The notes under the pieces were generated by a model. It was not told the origin of the DNA. It saw nothing but the letters and a program-made list of their open reading frames with translations, and ran no database searches. A stretch of DNA of 64,000 nucleotides. Origin: Allobosea thiooxidans. GTDB taxonomy: Bacteria; Pseudomonadota; Alphaproteobacteria; Rhizobiales; Beijerinckiaceae. Made by a program: the position numbers and the translations under genes. Each line of letters starts with the position of its first letter. Positions within the stretch are counted from its first letter, which is position 1. The stretch is from the NCBI RefSeq assembly GCF_900168195.1, contig NZ_FUYX01000014.1, forward strand, positions 62,001 to 126,000, given 5' to 3'. Positions 53,936 to 63,055 of this stretch are shown one piece after another.

Positions 53936-54686
53936 ACGCCTCCTTCGGAAGGCCTCCGCCGGCAACGGGCAGCCGAGCCGTGGCGACGCCGCCGCCGCGA
54001 TGGCCGCCGCCGCCGCGGCCGTCGAACGCGGCGACCATACGGCAGCGCTCGCGCTCTGGGGGCCGCTCGCCCATGCCGGCATCGGCCGCGCCCAGAACAA
54101 CATCGGCGCCTGCTTCGCCGAAGGGCTCGGCGTCGCGCGCGATCCGGCGCTGGCGCTACGCTGGCTGACGCTGGCCGCCGAAAGCGGCGATCCGGTCGGA
54201 CAGCGCAATCTCGCGGCGCTTCACTTCAAGGGCGAAGGCGTCGCGCAGAATGACGAGGAAGCCTCGCGCCTCTACCGCCTCGCCGCCGAGCAGGGCGACG
54301 CCCCGGCGCAGGACATGCTGTCCTGGATGCTGCTCGAAGGCGGACAGCCGGACGATCGAGCGGAGGCGCTGCGCTGGGCGCAGGCCGCGGCCGAAGCCGG
54401 GGTCGCCACCAGCATGACCAGGCTCGGCATGATGTACCATGACGCGCTCGGCGTGGAGCGCCAACCCGCCCTCGCCGCCGCATGGTGGCAACGGGGCATG
54501 GCGGCCGGCGACCCGGATTCGGAAGCGATGCTCGGCGCCGCGACGCTGCTCGGCCAGGGCGTGCCGCAGGATGCGGGCCGCGCGCTTGCCCTGCTGCTCT
54601 CGGCCGAGGCCAAGGGCAGCCTGCTCGCAGCGCCTTTCATCAAGGCCGCGCGCATCGCCGCCTCGCCTGCGGAGGCGGGGCCATGA
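53922..54686 (+). CDS. Sel1-repeat (TPR-like) protein between selA and selB
   Basis: 254 aa composed of about five or six Sel1-like helical repeats ([80 protein letters not shown]). No signal peptide. The name Sel1 is unrelated to selenium. It overlaps selA by 14 bp and selB by four, so it is translated as part of the Sec operon. These repeats bind proteins; a scaffold for SelA/SelB or for formate dehydrogenase assembly is conceivable, but nothing in the sequence proves it. Confidence 0.88.
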   Translation: MGWLERLLRKASAGNGQPSRGDAAAAMAAAAAAVERGDHTAALALWGPLAHAGIGRAQNNIGACFAEGLGVARDPALALRWLTLAAESGDPVGQRNLAALHFKGEGVAQNDEEASRLYRLAAEQGDAPAQDMLSWMLLEGGQPDDRAEALRWAQAAAEAGVATSMTRLGMMYHDALGVERQPALAAAWWQRGMAAGDPDSEAMLGAATLLGQGVPQDAGRALALLLSAEAKGSLLAAPFIKAARIAASPAEAGP

Positions 54687-56710
54687 TCATCGGTACGGCC
54701 GGCCATATCGACCACGGCAAGACCTCGCTGGTCAGGCGGCTGACCGGCGTCGACACCGATCGGCTGAAGGAGGAGAAGGCGCGCGGCATCAGCATCGCGC
54801 TCGGCTTCGCCTATTGGCAGCAGCCCGATGGCAGCGTCATCGGCTTCATCGACGTGCCCGGCCACGAAAAATTCGTGCATACGATGCTGGCCGGCGCTTC
54901 GGGCATCGACCTCCTGCTGCTCGTCGTCGCGGCCGATGACGGGGTGATGCCGCAGACGCGCGAGCATGTCGCCATCGCCCGGCTGCTCGGGATCGAGCAG
55001 ACCGTGGTGGCGCTGACAAAGGCGGATCTCGCCGATGGCGCGCGGCTGTCCGAGGTCGCCGCCGAGATCGCCAACCTGCTGGCGGAGACCTGCTTCACTG
55101 AAGCCCCGATCCTTCCCGTCTCGACGCTGACGGGCGACGGCCTTCCGGAACTCTCCACGCTCCTCGCCGGCAAGGCGCGCGAGACGAAAGCGCGGCGCGG
55201 CGACGGCGCCTTCCGGCTGGCCGTCGACCGCTGCTTCACCCTGCAGGGCGCCGGGACGGTGGTCACCGGCACGGTACTGTCCGGCAGCGTCGCGGCCGGC
55301 GACGGTGTCGTCGTCTCGCCGGCCGGCCTTGCGGCGCGGGTGCGGTCGATCCATGCCCAGAACCGCCCGGCCGAACGCGGCATGGCCGGCGATCGCTGCG
55401 CGCTCAACCTGGCCGGCCCGGACATCTCCAAGGAGGCGATCGGGCATGGCGACATGGTGGTGGCCCCCTCGCTTCATGCGCCGACGCGGCGGATCGATGC
55501 GGAGGTGACGGTGCTGCCCTCCGAGACGAAGCCGCTCGCGATGTGGCAACCGGTACGGCTGCACCACGCCGCGGCGGAGGTCGGGGCGCGGATCGTGCTG
55601 CTGGGCGACGAGACCGCCCCGGGCGGGACGGCTCCGGTCCAGCTCGTTCTCGACGAGCCGCTGGCGGCCGCGGCGCTCGACCGCTTCGTGCTGCGCGACA
55701 CGAGCGCCTCGCGCACCATCGGCGGCGGACGCTTCCTCGACCTGCGCGCGCCGGAGCGGCGCCGCCGCAGTCCGGAACGGCTGGCGCAGCTCGCCGCGCA
55801 CGGCCATCCTGATCCCGCCGAAGCGCTGCGCGGCCTGCTGTCACTGCCGCCGTATCATATCGATCCCGACGGCTTCGCGCGCGACCGTGCGCTCGGGGCC
55901 GAAACGGCCGGCCGGCTCGCGGAGGAGCTCGGCCTCGTCAGGATCGGCGCCCTGACGATGCTGCCCGAGCACTGGCAGGCTCTGGCGCAGGCGAGCGCCG
56001 CGCGCCTCGACGCCTGGCATGCCGAGCATCCGGACCTGCCCGGCATGGGGCTGGAGCGGCTGCGCCTGGCTGTCGCGCCGCGCCTGCCCGCCCCCGTCTT
56101 CCGGTCGGCCTTGTCGCGGCTGGCCGATGAAGGCGCGCTCGTCGCCATCGGCTCATGGGTCAGGCTGCCCGGCCACGAGGTCCGGCTTTCGTCCGAGGAC
56201 GAGGCGCTCTGGGCGCGCATCGCGCCGCTGATCGACGGGCAGGAGCGCTTCCGGCCGCCGCGCGTCCGGGATATCGGCCAGCTGCTCGGCCATCGCGAGG
56301 AGGAGATCCGCAGGCTGCTCCGGCTCGCCGGCCGGCGCGGCGACGTCCACGAGGTCGCGCTCGACCACTTCTTCCTGCGCGCGACGCTGGGCGAGATGGT
56401 CGCGATCGCGATCGATCTCGCCGGCGCCCATCCGGCCGGCTTCAACGCGGCGCAGTTCCGCGACAGGCTCGACAACGGCCGAAAGGTCGCTATCCAGATA
56501 CTGGAGTTCTTCGATCGTCACGGCCTCACCATCCGCCGCGGCGATCTCAGGCGCATCAACCGGCGGCGGATCGACCTGTTCGGCCCGCAGCCCGCGATGA
56601 CCGATGGAGGAGAAGCGTCCCCGGTGGGGCGTCCGGACTTCAAATCCGGGAGGGGCCGTCAGACGGTCTCTGGTGGGTTCGACTCCCATTCTCTTCCGCC
56701 AATTCCCTGA
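54683..56710 (+). CDS. selB: Selenocysteine-specific elongation factor SelB
   Basis: 675 aa from the ATG at 54683 (overlaps the Sel1 gene by four bases). GTPase domain: [20 protein letters not shown] (G1), [10 protein letters not shown] (G2), [10 protein letters not shown] (G3), TKAD (G4); EF-Tu-like barrels to about 340; C-terminal winged helices from about 420 that bind the SECIS hairpin. Brings Sec-tRNA to UGA codons next to a SECIS. The usual protein end lies near [12 protein letters not shown] (about 56580), but no stop occurs there: the frame continues through the whole tRNA-Sec gene and stops at 56708-56710, adding about 40 residues. Confidence 0.95.
   Translation: MIIGTAGHIDHGKTSLVRRLTGVDTDRLKEEKARGISIALGFAYWQQPDGSVIGFIDVPGHEKFVHTMLAGASGIDLLLLVVAADDGVMPQTREHVAIARLLGIEQTVVALTKADLADGARLSEVAAEIANLLAETCFTEAPILPVSTLTGDGLPELSTLLAGKARETKARRGDGAFRLAVDRCFTLQGAGTVVTGTVLSGSVAAGDGVVVSPAGLAARVRSIHAQNRPAERGMAGDRCALNLAGPDISKEAIGHGDMVVAPSLHAPTRRIDAEVTVLPSETKPLAMWQPVRLHHAAAEVGARIVLLGDETAPGGTAPVQLVLDEPLAAAALDRFVLRDTSASRTIGGGRFLDLRAPERRRRSPERLAQLAAHGHPDPAEALRGLLSLPPYHIDPDGFARDRALGAETAGRLAEELGLVRIGALTMLPEHWQALAQASAARLDAWHAEHPDLPGMGLERLRLAVAPRLPAPVFRSALSRLADEGALVAIGSWVRLPGHEVRLSSEDEALWARIAPLIDGQERFRPPRVRDIGQLLGHREEEIRRLLRLAGRRGDVHEVALDHFFLRATLGEMVAIAIDLAGAHPAGFNAAQFRDRLDNGRKVAIQILEFFDRHGLTIRRGDLRRINRRRIDLFGPQPAMTDGGEASPVGRPDFKSGRGRQTVSGGFDSHSLPPIP
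56606..56701 (+). tRNA. selC: tRNA-Sec (anticodon UCA)
   Basis: 96 nt including the encoded CCA. Eight-base-pair acceptor stem GGAGGAGA / TCTCTTCC with one G-U pair (Sec-specific length), discriminator G (56698) and CCA (56699-56701); extended D-stem (GTCCCC... GGGGC); anticodon stem CCGGA/TCCGG with loop CTTCAAA, anticodon TCA at 56640-56642; long variable arm; T-loop TTCGACT with stem GTGGG/CCCAT. Lies wholly within the 3' end of the selB reading frame. Companion of selA, selB, selD and the Sec-containing fdhA. Confidence 0.97.
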
Positions 56711-56716
56711 GGCGGC

Positions 56717-57184
56717 ATGATCGACGACGACGCCCCTGCCCCGGACCTGATCGCATCGTTCGAGCGCGCCGCCGAAGCGGCGCGACAGGCCGAGCAGCGC
56801 TACCGCACCGAAGCCGCGCAGCGGATCGCCGCGCTGGCCGAGGAGCGCAGCACCGCCTTCCGGCGGCTCAATCTGGTACGCGGCGCCGTCAGGGCGATCT
56901 CCGATGCCGAGGAGCCAGAGACCGCCGTGGCGCGCGCCCGCTTCGTCGTGGCGCAGTCGCTCGGCTGGGACGAGATCGGCCCGCCGCAGGAGCGCGTGCT
57001 CGATCGCCTCCTGCCGTTCCTCGAGGCCTTGCGAAGCGGCCTCGCCGATGCCGGCGGCCAGGGGCTCGACGCGGCCGAGGCCGCGCTTCGCGATTTCGAG
57101 GCCTGGTACCGCGCCGAGACCGGCAGCGACTTCTACGCCCTGTTCGAGCGCTACATGCCAGAGACGCCGCGTGTCGACTTCTAG
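56717..57184 (+). CDS. Unknown protein downstream of tRNA-Sec (first of a pair)
   Basis: 155 aa, not recognised. GAGGCGGC precedes the ATG. The N-terminal third is a highly charged helix (IASFERAAEAARQAEQRYRT and following), then VARARFVVAQSLGWDEIGPP and a helical C-terminus with FEAWYRAETGSDFYALFERY. No signal peptide, TM helix or metal motif. It starts six bp after the selB stop and overlaps the next gene by 14 bp, so it is part of the selenocysteine operon. Codon use matches its neighbours. Confidence 0.75.
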   Translation: MIDDDAPAPDLIASFERAAEAARQAEQRYRTEAAQRIAALAEERSTAFRRLNLVRGAVRAISDAEEPETAVARARFVVAQSLGWDEIGPPQERVLDRLLPFLEALRSGLADAGGQGLDAAEAALRDFEAWYRAETGSDFYALFERYMPETPRVDF

Positions 57185-57551
57185 GGGGCTCGGAACCGAT
57201 TTCGACCGCTGGCTCGGCAAGCTCTTCCGCAAGGGCCCATTCACCGCGCTGATCGTGCTGGTGAAGATCACCGAGCCCAAGGTCGAGCCGCTGCGCTCCA
57301 CCTTCGTCCATGTCGTCGGCAACGAGATCGACTGGGGCGACATCGTGCTGATGCTGCGCGGCGCCGGCGTGAACTGGGACGGGGCGGCCTTCTTCCCGAC
57401 GCGCGACGGCGATGGCGGGCTCGTGCCGGACGAACTGGCTCGCGGACGCCTCCGCGAGCTCGAAACCTCGCTGCGCGAGGACCGGCTGGTGCTCAACAAG
57501 GGCGCCTTCTTCGACGTCTGGGGCCGGAACCTCAAGGTAGAAGAAGCCTGA
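57171..57551 (+). CDS. Unknown protein downstream of tRNA-Sec (second of a pair)
   Basis: 126 aa from a GTG at 57171, overlapping the previous gene by 14 bp. Not recognised. Globular, no signal peptide: FDRWLGKLFRKGPFTALIVL, PLRSTFVHVVGNEIDWGDIV, LMLRGAGVNWDGAAFFPTRD, LVLNKGAFFDVWGRNLKVEE. The WGDIVxMLRGAGxxWDGAAFF block looks like a conserved core. Its place next to selC, with a coupled partner, suggests an accessory role in Sec or formate dehydrogenase biology, without direct proof. Confidence 0.72.
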   Translation: MSTSRGLGTDFDRWLGKLFRKGPFTALIVLVKITEPKVEPLRSTFVHVVGNEIDWGDIVLMLRGAGVNWDGAAFFPTRDGDGGLVPDELARGRLRELETSLREDRLVLNKGAFFDVWGRNLKVEEA

Positions 57552-57581
57552 AGCGGCAGCAGATCCCTCCAGATTCGCCAG

Positions 57582-57675
57582 CGTCATTGCGAGCGTAGCG
57601 AAGCAATCCGGGGGCTGGGGAGACGTTCAGCCCAGTCACCTGGATTGCTTCGTCGCTTCGCTCCTCGCAATGACG
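57582..57675. repeat. Dispersed-type inverted repeat between convergent genes
   Basis: Left arm 57582-57609 (begins CGTCATTGCGAGCG, ends GCAATCC) and right arm 57642-57675 (begins GGATTGCTTCG, ends CGCAATGACG) are imperfect inverted copies around a GC-rich centre. Repeats with this GTCATTGCGAG...GCAATCC pattern are scattered in many Hyphomicrobiales genomes. It lies between the convergent Sec operon and selD, where it can fold into a hairpin and act as a two-way terminator. Confidence 0.8.
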
Positions 57676-57705
57676 GCGGCAGGCATCTCATGCTGCCCGC
57701 AAGTA

Positions 57706-58782
57706 TCAATCCACCACGACGCGCCCCGGCCCCGCCTCGACCGCGCCGATGATCCGCGCGGCCGGATAGCCCGCCTCCCTGATCTGCGCGAGGATATCCC
57801 GCGCCCGCTCCGGCGCGCAGGAGATCAGCAGCCCGCCGGAGGTCTGCGGGTCCGCCAGCAGATGGCGGCGCCAGTCCGGCAGCGCCGCCGGCAATTCGAC
57901 GCCCTCGCCATAGCTGGCCCAGTTGCGGTGGGAGGCACCCGTCACCCTGCCCTCCTGTGCCAGCCGCTCGGCCTCGGAAAGGAAGGGCAGATCGGCGAGC
58001 CTCAGCCTCAACGTGACGCCGGAGCCGCGCGCCATCTCCAGCCCGTGGCCGAGAATGCCGAAGCCGGTGACGTCGGTGACCGCGTGGACGTCGTCGTCCT
58101 TCGCCAGCTCGGCACCGATCCGGTTGAGCAGCGTCACCGAGGCGAGCATCTCGTCATAGGCGGCCGGCGCGAGCTCACCCTTCTTGAAGGCGGCCGAATA
58201 GATGCCGACGCCGAGCGCCTTGGTCAGGATCAGGGCATCCCCGGGCTTCGCACCGCTGTTACGGCGCAGATTCCGGGGATGCAGCAGGCCGATCACCGCG
58301 AGCCCGTAGATCGGTTCGGGCGCGTCGATGGAATGGCCGCCCGCGACGGGTATGCCTGCCTCGGCGCAGATCGCCGCGCCGCCCTTCAGGATCTCGCGGG
58401 TCGCCTCGATCGGCAGCTGGCCGAGCGGCATGCCGAGGATCGCCAGCGCCATGATCGGCCTGCCGCCCATGGCATAGATATCGGAGATCGCGTTGGTCGC
58501 GGCGATGCGGCCGAAATCGCGGGGATCGTCGACCATCGGCATGAAGAAATCCGTGGTCGCGACAACGCAGGTCTCCGCATCGATCTGCCAGACAGCGGCA
58601 TCGTCGCCGGTCTCGGTACCGACCAGGAGCTGCTTGTAGGGGCCCGCCGCCGGGTGCTCAGCCAGGAGCTGCTGCAGGACGGAGGGCGCCAGCTTGCAGC
58701 CGCAGCCGCCACCATGCGCCAGGCTGGTGAGCCGTGGCACAACCGGCTTGGCCGGCGCTTCGCGCTCGATCGTGTCACTCAT
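57706..58782 (-). CDS. selD: Selenophosphate synthetase (selenide, water dikinase)
   Basis: 358 aa from the ATG at 58782, which has GGAGG seven bases upstream. Makes selenophosphate, the selenium donor for SelA, from selenide and ATP. Active-site block [12 protein letters not shown] has Cys (not Sec) and Lys; [45 protein letters not shown] and [19 protein letters not shown] are Mg-ATP-binding blocks. Convergent with the selA-selB operon. Confidence 0.97.
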   Translation of the reverse strand: MSDTIEREAPAKPVVPRLTSLAHGGGCGCKLAPSVLQQLLAEHPAAGPYKQLLVGTETGDDAAVWQIDAETCVVATTDFFMPMVDDPRDFGRIAATNAISDIYAMGGRPIMALAILGMPLGQLPIEATREILKGGAAICAEAGIPVAGGHSIDAPEPIYGLAVIGLLHPRNLRRNSGAKPGDALILTKALGVGIYSAAFKKGELAPAAYDEMLASVTLLNRIGAELAKDDDVHAVTDVTGFGILGHGLEMARGSGVTLRLRLADLPFLSEAERLAQEGRVTGASHRNWASYGEGVELPAALPDWRRHLLADPQTSGGLLISCAPERARDILAQIREAGYPAARIIGAVEAGPGRVVVD

Positions 58783-58918
58783 CGCAGAACCTCCTCCGGG
58801 CCTCACCCGAAACCGTGGTCGAGTTGACGCGGAACCACGCCGTCGTCCCGGCCCTGCATGTCGCCGAGGCTGGGACGGCTCACGCGTCCGCGAAGAAACG
58901 TCGCGCGCGCGACTTGCC

Positions 58919-60013
58919 TCAGGCGGTGATCTCGGCCGCCTTGATCGTGTACCGGAACGTGTCGGGATCGAGGCAATCGAGCAGCGCTCCGGCGACCTCG
59001 GCTTGCGGGTACATCAGGAAGCCGACCTTGTGCTGCGAGCCCGGCAGCACGAGGTCATGCGCCATGTTGTAGCCGAGCCAGTTGCCCTCCCAGGCTCCGA
59101 ACAGGGCTTCGCGCGCCGCGACGACCTTGGGATCGTCGACGGCGTTGTTTCCGGGCGGCTCCTCGAGCGCGACCTTGCGGACGTCGGCCGGATCGGTCGC
59201 GACCCAGCCATGGCCTTCGAGCCAGATTTCGGCACGGCAATGCTGGGCCTTGGTGATCACCTCGGATCCCGCCCCCAGGCTCTTGTAGCCGAATTGCGAG
59301 GGCGCGACGCGAATACCGTAGATATCCCGCGCCGGGATGCCGAGCGCCCGCACGAGCGCGACATAGAGCGCGTTGAGATCGGCGCATTTGCCGCCGAGAT
59401 TGCCGCTGCGCAGCATCGAGGCGACGTCGCCGGTGCCACAGCCGCGCGTCTTCGCATCGCGGAAGGTGTTCGCGACGACCCATCGATAGATGGCCCGCGC
59501 CTTGTCGATGTCGCTCGCCTGGCCAGCCGCCGCCTTCTCGGCGGTTTCCCGGACGATGCCGTCGGTCGGCATCAACTCGGTCGCTTCCAGATAAAGGCTG
59601 CGCTCGGCGGCCCCAAGCGTCGGAGCCGCCCCCTTCGCAAAATCTTCGGCGCGGTCGCGCAGCGAGAAGCGGCTCCTGACCTCGACGGCCGGCGCCGCCT
59701 CGCCCTCCTTGAAAACGAGATGCAGCATCTGCGCGCCGTATTTGGGTTCGCTGACGATCTCGGCCGAAGCGGCGTTGGTCTGCCACTCGTTGCGGCCGGG
59801 TTTGATCCATCCGGCCGCCGCGACGGAAGGCAGCGGGATCCAGGCCTGCGTCTTCCCCTGCCCCGCGAGATCGAGGCGCGTCACCACCTCGAAATCCCGC
59901 CATTTGCCGGGCTTGGGGGCGAAGACGGGCGCTTGCGCGAAGCCCTCGCGTGGCAACAGCAGCGCCGCTCCCGCGGCCGCACCGGTCCTGAGCATGTCGC
60001 GTCGGCTGATCAT
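58919..60013 (-). CDS. Tat-exported transglutaminase-like domain protein
   Basis: 364 aa from the ATG at 60013, with GGGGAGGAG upstream. Twin-arginine leader [20 protein letters not shown]-terminal beta region to about 150, then a transglutaminase-like core (about 165-300) with the Cys-His-Asp triad: [40 protein letters not shown]. Such periplasmic enzymes are often proteases or amidases rather than true cross-linkers. The stop is followed by no co-directed gene; its start overlaps the TlpA gene stop, so the two are co-translated. Confidence 0.87.
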   Translation of the reverse strand: MISRRDMLRTGAAAGAALLLPREGFAQAPVFAPKPGKWRDFEVVTRLDLAGQGKTQAWIPLPSVAAAGWIKPGRNEWQTNAASAEIVSEPKYGAQMLHLVFKEGEAAPAVEVRSRFSLRDRAEDFAKGAAPTLGAAERSLYLEATELMPTDGIVRETAEKAAAGQASDIDKARAIYRWVVANTFRDAKTRGCGTGDVASMLRSGNLGGKCADLNALYVALVRALGIPARDIYGIRVAPSQFGYKSLGAGSEVITKAQHCRAEIWLEGHGWVATDPADVRKVALEEPPGNNAVDDPKVVAAREALFGAWEGNWLGYNMAHDLVLPGSQHKVGFLMYPQAEVAGALLDCLDPDTFRYTIKAAEITA

Positions 60014-60609
60014 GGTGTGCTCCTCCCCCTGTTTGCGCTGGTGTCTATCGGGCTTGTTCCGGTGAGGGCTTCCAATGCCGCCTGCACCGGCGGGCTGGTC
60101 CAGTCGAGCGGCTCGACCGCGAGCGATACGGGGCGCAGATCGCGATCGAGCAGGAAGCTCGTCGGCAGCCTGTCCACCCGCCAGCGCTTCATCGCAGCGC
60201 GGTCCCGGTCGAGCAGGATCGGGAAGCGCATCGGGCGCTGGCGAAAGAAATTTCGGACGCGCGCATCGACCTCGCCGACATCGACGGCGAGGATGGTCAC
60301 CCCGGCGCCAAGCCGTGTCGCCAGGGCGTCGAGCGCGGCGATCTCCTCGATGCAGGGCGCGCACCATGTCGCGAAGAAATGCACGATGACGGGCCGGCCG
60401 CGGAATTCCGCGAGATCGATCGCCGGGCCGTCCAGACGATCGAGCACGAGTGGCGGCGGCCCCTCGCCGGACCAAGGCAGCAGATTACCCGCCGTCGCCC
60501 TCGGGGCAGCCCCGCAGGACACCAGTCCCGCAAGCACCAGGAGGAAGCGCCTTCGCTGTCGATCAGGTCGATGAGCGCCCCGGCACGCGGGAGCTACGAC
60601 GGCAAGCAC
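60010..60609 (-). CDS. TlpA-type thioredoxin-like lipoprotein
   Basis: 199 aa from a GTG at 60609. After a basic stretch (RPDRQRRR) comes FLLVLAGLVSC, whose LVSC matches a lipobox, so a periplasmic lipoprotein is likely. Thioredoxin fold with active site FFATWCAPCIEEIAAL and cis-Pro segment VDRLPTSFLLDRD. TlpA/ResA-like proteins reduce disulfides for cytochrome or oxidase assembly; here the partner may be the Tat-exported transglutaminase-like protein encoded in the same transcript. Confidence 0.85.
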   Translation of the reverse strand: MLAVVAPACRGAHRPDRQRRRFLLVLAGLVSCGAAPRATAGNLLPWSGEGPPPLVLDRLDGPAIDLAEFRGRPVIVHFFATWCAPCIEEIAALDALATRLGAGVTILAVDVGEVDARVRNFFRQRPMRFPILLDRDRAAMKRWRVDRLPTSFLLDRDLRPVSLAVEPLDWTSPPVQAALEALTGTSPIDTSANRGRSTP

Positions 60610-60721
60610 GCGCCATCCTTCCCCGCGCGGGGCGCAGCGTCAACTGCTCCTTTCCGATACTCGATGACGCAACGGCACGCTCCCTTGCCCCCGCCCGCAA
60701 GCAGGGGCATCCTGCCTCGCG

Positions 60722-60916
60722 ATGAAACTCCTGCTCGTCATCGGGATCGCCGTCAGCTGCGGTCTGGCGATCTGGCTGGCACTGGACGGTAACGCCGTGA
60801 TGGCGCTGCCGCTGGTTATCGTCGTGGCGGCTCTGGTGCGCACTCTCGTCCGCGTGATCAAGGGCAAGCAGTTCCGGCCGGCCGACACGCCGATCGCCCA
60901 GGATTCCGAGAACTGA
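60722..60916 (+). CDS. Small two-helix membrane protein, unknown
   Basis: 64 aa: two hydrophobic helices (LLLVIGIAVSCGLAIWLALD and NAVMALPLVIVVAALVRTLV) and a charged tail (RVIKGKQFRPADTPIAQDSE). Divergent from the TlpA-type gene. Composition is like a real small membrane protein and codon use is normal, but I recognise no family. Confidence 0.55.
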   Translation: MKLLLVIGIAVSCGLAIWLALDGNAVMALPLVIVVAALVRTLVRVIKGKQFRPADTPIAQDSEN

Positions 60917-61057
60917 CGGTCCGCGTGCCGATCGCTCCGGCCGCTCCCCTCTGCGGTAGAGAATCAGGTAACCAAAGGTCAGGCTGTCGCTATGCGCCGG
61001 GCCCCTCGATGCTACAATCCGCCGGCCGACAAGGACCGTCTTCTCGAGGGGGCGCCG

Positions 61058-61390
61058 ATGGCCGAGCAGGCAAGGGATCTGCTGAAACGCGACATCGAAG
61101 GCTTGCGCACGGACGTGCTCAAGGCCGGCGTGCTGAACGCGAAGGCCTTGCAGGAAAGCGCCGAAACCCATGTCGCGCATCTACACCTCGCCCTGCACGA
61201 ATCGGCAGAGCTGCACGACGCCTCATTCCAGGTGGTGAACGGCATCATCGCCTTCGCCAGGCAGCTCTACAGCCAGGCTGCGGTCGCAGAATCGGAGAAG
61301 GCCCGGCGCGGAGCGCTGGCCGCGGTCGACAGGCTGGCGGAGGTGCTGGACCGGGCCGAGCTTCGACAGGTTGCGCCCCTATCCGCCTGA
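61058..61390 (+). CDS. Small helical protein, unknown
   Basis: 110 aa from the ATG at 61058, preceded by CGAGGGGGCG. Predicted entirely helical and amphipathic (LLKRDIEGLRTDVLKAGVLN, VAHLHLALHESAELHDASFQ, ARRGALAAVDRLAEVLDRAE), resembling a phasin-like or coiled-coil protein, with no signal peptide or TM helix. The upstream in-frame ATG at 60992 lacks a ribosome-binding site. Function unknown. Confidence 0.6.
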   Translation: MAEQARDLLKRDIEGLRTDVLKAGVLNAKALQESAETHVAHLHLALHESAELHDASFQVVNGIIAFARQLYSQAAVAESEKARRGALAAVDRLAEVLDRAELRQVAPLSA

Positions 61391-61550
61391 TCCGGACGAC
61401 AGCCGCGGTTCGCGGTTATCTTCGCTCATCCACAGGCGGCAGCGCGGCAGGCGACCTCCAAGCAGAAAGCCGGCTGAAGTGACTGGACAGGCCGAACGGC
61501 AGCCTCTATATCGCCTCCACCAACACGGACGGCGCGGCGCGCCCCGGGGC

Positions 61551-61626
61551 GCCCAGGTAGCTCAGTTGGTAGAGCATGCGACTGAAAATCGCAGTGTCGG
61601 TGGTTCGATTCCGCCCCTGGGCACCA
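61551..61626 (+). tRNA. tRNA-Phe (anticodon GAA)
   Basis: 76 nt with encoded CCA. Acceptor stem GCCCAGG / CCTGGGC, D-arm GCTCAGTTGGTAGAGC, anticodon stem TGCGA/TCGCA around CTGAAAA (anticodon GAA), T-arm GGCGG-type stem with TTCGATT loop, discriminator A and CCA. The integrase gene begins 206 bp downstream in the same direction, marking this tRNA as the insertion site of the element. Confidence 0.98.
61602..61626 (+). other. Probable attachment site (tRNA-Phe 3' end)
   Basis: Tyrosine integrases of this type usually recombine at the 3' end of a tRNA gene, which they restore. The T-arm to CCA end of tRNA-Phe, immediately before the integrase gene, is therefore the likely left attachment core. 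The matching right copy would lie beyond the window and cannot be checked here. Confidence 0.45.
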
Positions 61627-61670
61627 TCCCCTCTCTTCTTGACGTTTCAGAACAGTTCGCAGCCGGTCAT

Positions 61671-61694
61671 AAGGCATTGATTTTTCAATGCCTT
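61671..61694. terminator. Perfect hairpin after tRNA-Phe
   Basis: AAGGCATTGA (61671-61680), TTTT loop, TCAATGCCTT (61685-61694): ten perfect base pairs, 44 bp after the tRNA. May end tRNA transcription or insulate the element. A second hairpin GCTTCATG/CATGAAGC follows at 61708-61729. Confidence 0.55.
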
Positions 61695-61750
61695 ACTCGT
61701 TCATGACGCTTCATGGCCGATCATGAAGCTTCGTCAGGCGTCCTGTCGTT

Positions 61751-61810
61751 AGTGGGATAATTCGTGGGACCTGAGTTGATCCCACTCCCTAGATTGGATT
61801 TTATCCCACT
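61751..61810. promoter_or_regulatory. Repeated TGGGAT sites upstream of the integrase gene
   Basis: AGTGGGATAA (61751-61760) recurs as its exact reverse complement TTATCCCACT (61801-61810), with a further ATCCCACT (61779-61786) between. They end 21 bp before the integrase ATG. Such clustered repeats suit integrase arm-type sites, an excisionase or a repressor operator. Confidence 0.5.
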
Positions 61811-61831
61811 ATCACACGATGGCAGGATAAA

Positions 61832-63055
61832 ATGGCGCGCCAGATCAATATCTTGAAGCAGGGGGCAATTGCCTCACTGCCCCAAGGCCGTCACAGCGAC
61901 GGAGGTGGGCTTTATTGCGTGGTTGCGGCCGGCGGCTCCCGCCAATGGGTCATGTTTTACCACCACTCCAACAAGCGAAGAGAGATGGGGCTAGGCTCGG
62001 CTGGATCTACCGGTCTCTCTCTGACTGACGCGCGCAAGCGAGCGGTAGAAATTCGTTCTGCCGTCGCCTCTGGCCGTGATCCTGTCGCGGAGAAAGCAGC
62101 CCTTCGCTCGGCGACACGGATTGCCCAAGAGGCGGCTGCAACCGCGACGAAGCGCGTGCTGTTTGGCGACTTCGCCAAGGATTATATCATCGAACGGAAA
62201 GCGACCTGGAAAGATAGCCGTGCCGAGTCAAACTGGCTGTGGTCGATCGAGCACCACGCCGCGACCTTGCTCACAATGCCGGTCGACGACATCAGCCTTG
62301 AGCATGTCCAAGCCGTGCTGGCCCCCATCTGGGTCACGAAGCAAGAAACTGCAAAAAAGGTAAGGCGCCGGATCGAGGCGATCCTCGACGCCGCTCGGGT
62401 GAAGGGGCTAACTCCACCTCAAGCGCCAAATCCAGCAAAGCTCGCTGGCAACCTTGCCCTTGTTCTCCCACGCGCACCACGTGGCGACAATCACGCAGCG
62501 CTTCCCTATGGGGATGTGCCCGCGTTCATGAAAAAACTGAGAGCGCGGGCCATAACAAACGGCGCGCTCGCTTTTGAATTCCTGATCTTGACGGCGGCGC
62601 GGACCGGTGAAGTGCTCGGCGCCACATGGGCCGAGATCGATCTGGATCAAAAACTTTGGACGATTCCTGCCGAGCGAATGAAAGCGGCACGCGAGCACAT
62701 TATTCCGCTTTCTGACCGCACAGTCGACATACTGAAACTCATGCGCCCCCACGCTTCGGAAGGCAGCAGCTTCGTGTTTCCTGGCCAGTCACCAGGCAGG
62801 CCTCTTTCAAATATGGCCTTCCTATCGTTGCTACGCCGGATGAATGTTGACGTTACAGCCCACGGCTTCCGATCCACCTTCAGAGATTGGGCCGGCGACT
62901 GCACGAGCCATGAGCGCGAGGTAGCCGAAGCCGCCCTGGCTCATTCAGTCGGTGGGGTCGAAGGAGCCTATCGCCGCTCTACCGCTCTAAAAAAACGGCG
63001 TGCGCTGATGGACGAATGGTCAGATTATTGCTGCCCCTCTACCCTAGGGCTCTAG
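61832..63055 (+). CDS. P4-type tyrosine recombinase/integrase
   Basis: 407 aa. N-terminal DUF4102-like arm-binding domain (LPQGRHSDGGGLYCVVAAGG, WVMFYHHSNKRREMGLGSAG, LTDARKRAVEIRSAVASGRD PVAEK), a central core-binding domain (about 110-200), and a catalytic domain with Arg in TAARTGEVLGATW, HGFRSTFRDW (His-x-x-Arg), His in ALAHSVGG and nucleophile Tyr in GAYRRSTALKKRRALM. Site-specific integration and excision of the island at tRNA-Phe. AGGATAAA just before the ATG. Confidence 0.96.
   Translation: MARQINILKQGAIASLPQGRHSDGGGLYCVVAAGGSRQWVMFYHHSNKRREMGLGSAGSTGLSLTDARKRAVEIRSAVASGRDPVAEKAALRSATRIAQEAAATATKRVLFGDFAKDYIIERKATWKDSRAESNWLWSIEHHAATLLTMPVDDISLEHVQAVLAPIWVTKQETAKKVRRRIEAILDAARVKGLTPPQAPNPAKLAGNLALVLPRAPRGDNHAALPYGDVPAFMKKLRARAITNGALAFEFLILTAARTGEVLGATWAEIDLDQKLWTIPAERMKAAREHIIPLSDRTVDILKLMRPHASEGSSFVFPGQSPGRPLSNMAFLSLLRRMNVDVTAHGFRSTFRDWAGDCTSHEREVAEAALAHSVGGVEGAYRRSTALKKRRALMDEWSDYCCPSTLGL

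Noticed and set aside
53922-54686. Sel1-repeat protein taken as a selenium-specific enzyme because of its name.
   Set aside because: Sel1 repeats are named after C. elegans sel-1 and have no chemical link to selenium; only the operon position connects it.
61371-61706. 111-codon open frame on the plus strand across the tRNA-Phe gene.
   Set aside because: It covers the whole tRNA and the end of the neighbouring gene in another frame, without family features.
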